Notes under the pieces: generated by a model | Told to the model about the DNA's origin: nothing | The model's database searches: none | What the model saw: the letters and a program-made list of their open reading frames with translations, nothing else | Made by a program: the position numbers and the translations under genes | Shown here: one piece after another, positions 57,568-62,371 of the stretch | Numbering within the stretch: the first letter of the stretch is position 1 | Layout: every line of letters begins with the position of its first letter | Assembly (NCBI GenBank): GCA_003134505.1 | Contig: PLBK01000015.1 | Span: 8,540 to 70,910, forward strand | Source of the DNA: Actinomycetota bacterium | GTDB lineage: Bacteria > Actinomycetota > Thermoleophilia > Gaiellales > Gaiellaceae | Direction of reading: 5' to 3' | DNA length: 62,371 bases

Positions 57568-58577
57568 GCCGCCATCTCCTCCGTCCATTCCATCACCCCG
57601 GAACCCCACGTCAGACCGGCACCCATCCCGGTCATCAGCACGATGTCCCCCTTGTGTACCCGCCGCTCGCGGACGGCGTCGGCGAGCGCGAGCGGAATCG
57701 AGCCCGAGGACGTGTTCCCGTACCGATCGACGTTGATGACCACCTTCTCCTCCGGAATGCCCAACCGCTCGACAGCGTGCTTGATGATGCGGATGTTCGC
57801 CTGGTGCGGAACGTACAGGTCGATGTCGTCCACGGTCAGCCCGAGCTGGTCGAGCAGCTTCTCGGCCGACGAGACGAGCACGCGCGTCGCGAACTTGAAC
57901 ACCTCGCGTCCGTTCATGTGGACGAAGTGTCCGTGGGCGGCGACGGTGGCCGAGCTGGTCGGCTCTCTCGACCCTCCGGCCGGCAGGTAGAGCTGCATCC
58001 CGCCGGAACCGTCGGCGCCGAGCTCGAAGCCCATGAAGCCGCCCTGCTCGACTCGCTCCATCACGACGGCTCCGGCGCCGTCGCCGAACACGATGCACGT
58101 GGCCCGGTCCGACCAGTCGACGATCTTGGAGAGCACGTCGCCGCCGACGACCAGAGCGCGCCGGCAAACGCCTCCTGCCAGCATCCCGTAGGCCTGCGCG
58201 ATCCCGTACATGAACCCCGTGCACCCGGCGGAGAGGTCATAGGCAGCAGCCTCGCTGCTGCCTAGTCGGTCTGCTATGAGTGCGGCCGTTGCGGGAAACG
58301 CCATGTCGGGTGTGACCGTCGCGCAGACGATGAGGTCAAGTTCCGGCCCACTTACCCCGGCCATCTCTAGCGCGTCCTGCACCGCAGGAAGCGCTATGTC
58401 CGAGAGGGCTTCGTCCTCTCGCGCGATCCGTCGTTCGTGAATGCCGGTCCGAACGACGATCCACTCGTCCGACGTGTCGACCAGCTGGGACAGCTCCTCG
58501 TTCGTCATCACGCGCTCGGGGGCATTGCCACCGATGCCGGTGATCGAGACGCGGTAGCCGTTCGCGGTGCCGATCAT
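57564..58577 (-). CDS. fabH: Beta-ketoacyl-ACP synthase III
   Basis: It starts fatty-acid synthesis by condensing acyl-CoA with malonyl-ACP; in actinobacteria branched primers are common. The 337 residues include the catalytic cysteine in YDLSAGCTGFMYGI (about residue 118), His in DLYVPHQANIRII and Asn in RYGNTSSGSIPLAL. The ATG overlaps the fabZ stop region (ATGA). Confidence 0.95.
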   Translation of the reverse strand: MIGTANGYRVSITGIGGNAPERVMTNEELSQLVDTSDEWIVVRTGIHERRIAREDEALSDIALPAVQDALEMAGVSGPELDLIVCATVTPDMAFPATAALIADRLGSSEAAAYDLSAGCTGFMYGIAQAYGMLAGGVCRRALVVGGDVLSKIVDWSDRATCIVFGDGAGAVVMERVEQGGFMGFELGADGSGGMQLYLPAGGSREPTSSATVAAHGHFVHMNGREVFKFATRVLVSSAEKLLDQLGLTVDDIDLYVPHQANIRIIKHAVERLGIPEEKVVINVDRYGNTSSGSIPLALADAVRERRVHKGDIVLMTGMGAGLTWGSGVMEWTEEMAA

Positions 58578-59005
58578 TGCGCTGCGAAGGTCAGCGTTCC
58601 CCGTACGGCCAGCTCGTCACCCACACGGGCCTCGACGCGGCCCTTCCCGACCGGTCCCCGCACGGCCTCGACCTCGCACACGAGCGTGAGCTCGTCGCCC
58701 GGCTCGACGATCCGCTTGAAGCGGACGTCGTCGATGCCGGCAAACAACACCAGCTTGCCGCGGTTCTCCTCAAGGGTCAGCACCGCGACCGCACCCGCCT
58801 GCGCCAGCGCCTCGACCATGATCACACCGGGCATGATCGGGCGCCCCGGGAAGTGCCCCGGGAAGAACCACTCGTCGGGGCGCACCTGCTTGCGGGCGAC
58901 GACCCGCTTGCCCGGCTCGAGCTCGGTCACCTCGTCCAGGAACAGAAACGGGTCCCGGTGCGGGATGATCGTCTCGATCACGTCGCGGCCGAACGGGGTC
59001 TTCAC
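58574..59005 (-). CDS. fabZ: 3-hydroxyacyl-ACP dehydratase
   Basis: It dehydrates beta-hydroxyacyl-ACP. The 143-residue hotdog-fold protein has the catalytic histidine in IIPHRDPFLFLDEV (about residue 16) and FFPGHFPGRPIMPGVIMVEALAQAGAVA with the catalytic Glu. GTG 59005 overlaps the stop of the sigma factor gene (GTGA). Longer frames upstream run through that gene. Confidence 0.93.
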   Translation of the reverse strand: MKTPFGRDVIETIIPHRDPFLFLDEVTELEPGKRVVARKQVRPDEWFFPGHFPGRPIMPGVIMVEALAQAGAVAVLTLEENRGKLVLFAGIDDVRFKRIVEPGDELTLVCEVEAVRGPVGKGRVEARVGDELAVRGTLTFAAQ

Positions 59006-59616
59006 ACCGCCTCCAGCGCCTCGAGGCGCCGCCGCAACGACTTGCGGCCGCGGTGCGCGTAGCACTTCGCCGTTCCGACCGGGATGCCGGCAGCCGCCGA
59101 GATCTCCGCGAACGAGTAGTCGAACGCATCCTTGAGCACGACCACGCGGGCGTGCGACGCCGAGACCCCGGCCAGCTGGGCGCCGAGCTCGCCACGCAGC
59201 TCGTGGAGCACCGCCTCGCGCACGGGATCGGCGTCGCTCGCCACCCGCCGGTCCTCCACGAGCGGCTCACACCGGCGCGAGCGCTGGCGCTGCGCCACGT
59301 CGTAGCAGGTGTTCACGACCAGCCGGTGGAGCCAGGTGGAGAACTGCGACTCGCCCCGGAACTGGCCCAACCGCTGGCAGAGCTTGACGAGCGACTCCTG
59401 CGCCGCATCCTTGGCATCCTCCGGATCCGACAGGACTTGTGCCGACACGCGCTCGACGCGCGGAGCGTGCCGCGAACAGAGCGCCCGCAGCGCCTCGCGG
59501 TCGCCGTCCTTGGCGCGCCGAACCAGGATGGGGTCGCTCAACGTGTCGTAGTGGAGGGGTGGGTCCGCCCGAAGCGGCTGCGTTATGTGACGCTGCTCGC
59601 GCCCGCCGGGTTGCAC
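59002..59616 (-). CDS. ECF-type RNA polymerase sigma factor heading the fab operon
   Basis: ECF sigma factors direct RNA polymerase to dedicated promoters. The 204-residue protein has region 2 (about 30-105, with DPEDAKDAAQESLVKLCQRLGQFRGESQFSTWLHRLVVNTCYD) and region 4 (about 150-200, VVVLKDAFDYSFAEISAAAGIPVGTAKCYAHRGRKSLRRRL). No anti-sigma gene lies next to it. It is translationally coupled to fabZ, which suggests it matches transcription to lipid or envelope demand. GTG 59616 is the start; TTG at 59541 is possible. Confidence 0.88.
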   Translation of the reverse strand: MQPGGREQRHITQPLRADPPLHYDTLSDPILVRRAKDGDREALRALCSRHAPRVERVSAQVLSDPEDAKDAAQESLVKLCQRLGQFRGESQFSTWLHRLVVNTCYDVAQRQRSRRCEPLVEDRRVASDADPVREAVLHELRGELGAQLAGVSASHARVVVLKDAFDYSFAEISAAAGIPVGTAKCYAHRGRKSLRRRLEALEAV

Positions 59617-59655
59617 CCGCCGAGTCTACTCGGGCGGAGGTCACCCGGACCAGAA

Positions 59656-61515
59656 TCAGGGCGGGGCCGATGCAATGTCGAAGGCCGCCGTCTGGGTCAC
59701 CGTGCCGAGGGCATCGCCGACCGTCACGAGCACCTCGTAGTGGCCGTCCGGCGCAGTGGTTCCGTCCGCCATGTGCCCGTCCCATCCGAACGAGGACATG
59801 CCGGCGACAAGTTGTCCGTTGAACAGCGTGGCCACGGTCGACCCGTCGGGGGCCAGGATCGTCACGGACACCTGGCCCGGCGCGGCGAGCACGAACGAGG
59901 TTGCGAGCGTGTCGTCGACCCCGTCGCCGTTCGGTGAGATGACGGCCGGCGTCGCCGTCACGGACGAGAGGATGCGATCGATCGTGAACGCGGCCGCCGC
60001 GGACGCGGACCGGCCGTCGTCGGACCGGACGGCGATCGCGAGGCTGTAGCGGCCGTCGAGAAGGTCGCCCGGCGACCAGGCGAACGAGATCGCGCGCGCC
60101 GACTGCTCCTGGGCGCTGAACACCGTCGAGACCGCCGTTCCGGTCGCGTCCAGGACGGTCGCCGTGACGGTCGAGCGGGACGTCAACGTGTACGAGATCG
60201 TCGCCTGGTCGCCGTAGCCGTCGCCGTTCGGCGACAGCACGCTCGGCGAGACCGTCAGGTTCTGCACGAGCGGAGTCGGCGGAGGCAGCGTCGAGCCGCC
60301 GATCACGCCGCGGGCGGGGAGCACGCTCGCCCCGGCTTCCATCGTCCACGTGTAGCGACCTGCCCCGGCCGCGGTGGCGTCCCATGTCCAGGCGACCGCG
60401 GGCCCGGTGCCGGCGCCGCGCGAAACCGTTCGACCATCCGGGCCGGCGATGGTGATCGACCAGGGCAGCGCCGACGAGAGCCGCGCCGAGAACGCGACCG
60501 GGCCGCCGATCCTTCCGCGCACGACCGGGGCGTAGAGCTTCGGCAGTCCGATCTGCTCGGCCGCGGACGCGATCTGGCCCAGCATCACGTAGAGGTCGTT
60601 GCCGGGGCAGCTCGTCGAGCCCGTGTCGCGGTGGCCGGACACGACGCGCAGCTTCACCTTCGTCCCGGCGCGCCAGCGCTCGCTGCCGCCGGAGACGTAG
60701 GTGAGCGTCGACGTGGGATCGAGATGCGCGAGGTCGAGCCGCCAGGCGATCAGATGCTCGAGCGACTGCACTGCCGCCGGGGTCGGCTTGGCCGTCATGA
60801 AGTTGCCGATCAGCGCGATGCCGACGCTGCCCGAGTTGAAGCCGAGCGCGTGGGCGCCGATCACGTTCCGCGTCATCCCGCCGTACCGGCCTTCGTAGAC
60901 CTGGCCGTACCGGTCGATGAGGAAGTTGTAGCCGATGTCGTTCCAGCCGTTCGCCTTCACGTGGTAGACGTCGATCCCGCGCACGATCGCGGCTGCCTGG
61001 TCGGGCGTGTACGTGTTCGGCGTCGCCGTGTGGTGCACGATCACGAGCCGGACCGAAGACGCGTAGAGCGGATGGTTCCGGCGCGGGAGCTCGTTGCCAC
61101 CCCAGGCAGTCCGCGACACGATCGGCGGGGAGCCGGCAACGGACAGCCGCCGCAGGCCCCGGTGCTCGACCGGGCTCCAAATGTAGTAGGCACGCAGCCG
61201 CGTCACGTTTCCCCGCACGCGGTACTGCAGTGCATCGGAGGCGCCCGTCCAGGACGGATTGGAATCGTCCGGCACCTGCCAGGCGCTCCACCGGCCGGCG
61301 AGCGACCGCGTCCGGAACCGCACCGTGCCCGCTCCCCGCCAGCGCAGGCCGACGAGGTCGAAGCGAACCGGCGCCGGGGCCGAGGCAAGCGCCCGCTCGC
61401 CCCCCAAGGGCAGGTCGCGCGACACGATCGACACGCCGCCGGGCGCCGTATGTCCGTGGGCAACCGACGGGGCGACACAGAGCGCGAGCAGTGCGATCAG
61501 ACAGGCTCTCGGCAC
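59656..61515 (-). CDS. Secreted N-acetylmuramoyl-L-alanine amidase with FlgD-like repeats
   Basis: It should cut the bond between muramic acid and the peptide stem in cell-wall peptidoglycan. The 619-residue protein has a signal peptide (RACLIALLALCVAPSVAHG), an N-terminal beta-rich region, and a PGRP/Amidase_2 domain (about 130-320) with zinc ligands in RLVIVHHTATPN and VVSGHRDTGSTSCPGN. Two C-terminal FlgD/Ig-like modules each contain SPNGDG (about residues 425 and 525). It lies 39 bases upstream of the sigma-fab operon and may share its transcript. Confidence 0.9.
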   Translation of the reverse strand: MPRACLIALLALCVAPSVAHGHTAPGGVSIVSRDLPLGGERALASAPAPVRFDLVGLRWRGAGTVRFRTRSLAGRWSAWQVPDDSNPSWTGASDALQYRVRGNVTRLRAYYIWSPVEHRGLRRLSVAGSPPIVSRTAWGGNELPRRNHPLYASSVRLVIVHHTATPNTYTPDQAAAIVRGIDVYHVKANGWNDIGYNFLIDRYGQVYEGRYGGMTRNVIGAHALGFNSGSVGIALIGNFMTAKPTPAAVQSLEHLIAWRLDLAHLDPTSTLTYVSGGSERWRAGTKVKLRVVSGHRDTGSTSCPGNDLYVMLGQIASAAEQIGLPKLYAPVVRGRIGGPVAFSARLSSALPWSITIAGPDGRTVSRGAGTGPAVAWTWDATAAGAGRYTWTMEAGASVLPARGVIGGSTLPPPTPLVQNLTVSPSVLSPNGDGYGDQATISYTLTSRSTVTATVLDATGTAVSTVFSAQEQSARAISFAWSPGDLLDGRYSLAIAVRSDDGRSASAAAAFTIDRILSSVTATPAVISPNGDGVDDTLATSFVLAAPGQVSVTILAPDGSTVATLFNGQLVAGMSSFGWDGHMADGTTAPDGHYEVLVTVGDALGTVTQTAAFDIASAPP

Positions 61516-61605
61516 TTCCTCTCGCTTTCGGCGGTTCCGAATGATGCCTTGAGCCGGGATTCGCCGCGCGGTCGGCCGGCCCTACGCTGCTACAGTTGCG
61601 GCGCT

Positions 61606-62371
61606 GTGAAAGTGGCGATCTTGCGGGGTTTTCTTGCCTCGCTCGGCGTTGCCCTCGGTGTGGTGCTCCTGTCCAACCCGGCGGTCGGGGCAGGCCCGGC
61701 CCGGCCGCGCGTCCTCGCGGTCAAGTTCGCGCTCGACGTGAGCCCGCCGACGGCCGACTACGTGATCAGCGAGATCGACCACGCGGCCAGCGCGCACTAC
61801 GACGCCGTCGTGATCGAGATCGACACCCCCGGAGGCCTTTCGGACTCGATGCGCAAGATCTACCAGAAGGAGCTCGCGTCGAAGATCCCGGTCATCGTCT
61901 ACGTCACACCCGAGGGCGCGCGCGCGGCGTCGGCAGGAGTCTGGATCAGCCAAGCAGCCGACGTGCTGGCGATGTCGCCCGTGTCCAATATCGGGTCGTC
62001 GACCCCGGTGGACTTCGGCGGCGGGACGATCACGGGCAGCGAGGCGAAGAAGGTGATCAACGACGCCGTCGCCTCGCTGACCTCGCTCGCGAAGGTCCAC
62101 GGCCGCAACACCACGTGGCCCGCCGAGGCCGTTCGGGGCGCCTCGAACCTCACTGCGCAGCAGGCGCTGCAGATGCACGTTGTCGACGCGATCGCGCCGA
62201 GCCTGCCGGCGCTGCTGCGTCAGCTCGACGGCTACAGGACGAAGGACGCGCAACGGCCGTTCACGCTCCACCTCGCCGGCGCGCAGATCGACACGGTCTC
62301 ACCCGGGTTCATCACACGCTTCCTGGACACGGTGATCGACCCGAACCTGATCTCGATCCTCTTCCTCGCCG
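61606..62371 (+). CDS. ClpP-class/NfeD-type membrane serine protease (partial, 3' end beyond window)
   Basis: The frame is open from GTG 61606 to the window end (255 residues). After a signal/anchor segment (FLASLGVALGVVLLSNPAVGAG) comes VLAVKFALDVSPPTADYV, EIDTPGGLSDSMRKIYQ and the catalytic serine in GARAASAGVWISQAAD, then NIGSSTPVDFGGG and EAKKVINDAVASLTSLA with the presumed lysine. Such 1510-N-type NfeD proteases cut membrane proteins such as stomatins, whose gene often follows. The last residues start a hydrophobic segment (FITRFLDTVIDPNLISILFLA), cut by the window edge. Confidence 0.87.
   Translation, partial: MKVAILRGFLASLGVALGVVLLSNPAVGAGPARPRVLAVKFALDVSPPTADYVISEIDHAASAHYDAVVIEIDTPGGLSDSMRKIYQKELASKIPVIVYVTPEGARAASAGVWISQAADVLAMSPVSNIGSSTPVDFGGGTITGSEAKKVINDAVASLTSLAKVHGRNTTWPAEAVRGASNLTAQQALQMHVVDAIAPSLPALLRQLDGYRTKDAQRPFTLHLAGAQIDTVSPGFITRFLDTVIDPNLISILFLA

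Overview
The window is GC-rich bacterial chromosomal DNA with many GTG and TTG starts and long runs of genes that overlap by 1-4 bases. Two F420-type luciferase-like oxidoreductases, a polyprenol-phosphate mannosyltransferase-like enzyme, a LigD DNA repair ligase and HAF-repeat/SpoIID-type exported proteins point to an actinobacterium. A deep-branching soil lineage such as Thermoleophilia/Gaiellales is my inference; no rRNA or other marker settles it. Almost everything is ordinary chromosome. Mobile DNA is limited to one IS982-type transposase remnant.

Layout. 1-4.9 kb: flavoprotein (cut by the window edge), malic enzyme, OsmC, GAPDH and a haem-type membrane protein. 4.9-11.1 kb: an OmpR-type two-component system followed by an overlapping five-gene set (proline-rich membrane protein, ApbE, bis-haem ferric-reductase-like membrane protein, NuoF-like protein, small ferredoxin). 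It looks like a transmembrane electron-transfer module. Arrays of 11-bp-phased repeats lie upstream of both the regulator and the module. 11.1-14 kb: a conserved hypothetical gene, an unusual SecD-like lipoprotein, the IS remnant, a secreted protein and tRNA-Lys(CUU). 14.1-18 kb: nucleotide-sugar genes (epimerase, WbpA, WbpB, WbpD types) without the expected aminotransferase. 18-28.8 kb, minus strand: an MBL-Rieske protein coupled to a luciferase-like oxidoreductase, then rfbA-rfbC-rfbD-rfbB, a SpoIID-subtilisin fusion, another luciferase-like oxidoreductase and a HAF-repeat protein. 28.8-36.3 kb: Hsp20-Lon, cell-envelope proteins, a split TauE-type transporter, OtsB and a NUDIX hydrolase.

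36.4-54.4 kb: PLP decarboxylase, PolX, glycosyltransferase, thioredoxin, thiL-thiD, an MrfA-type helicase, a frameshifted type II NADH dehydrogenase, LigD, accD-accA, a tandem GNAT protein and a HAD hydrolase. 54.6-59.6 kb: a tightly coupled minus-strand fatty-acid operon, ECF sigma-fabZ-fabH-fabD-fabG-fabF, with no acpP gene. The window ends with a secreted peptidoglycan amidase and a truncated ClpP-class/NfeD-type membrane protease.

The strongest candidates for something undescribed are: (i) a roughly 115-bp structured intergenic element present three times (near 36.4, 46.7 and 54.5 kb), each time at the 3' end of a minus-strand gene, with hairpins whose stems differ in sequence but keep pairing; (ii) the electron-transfer module with its phased operator arrays; (iii) the SpoIID-subtilisin fusion; (iv) the lipid-anchored SecD-like protein. 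Three genes look damaged or frameshifted (P-loop kinase, NADH dehydrogenase, a methyltransferase N-terminus).
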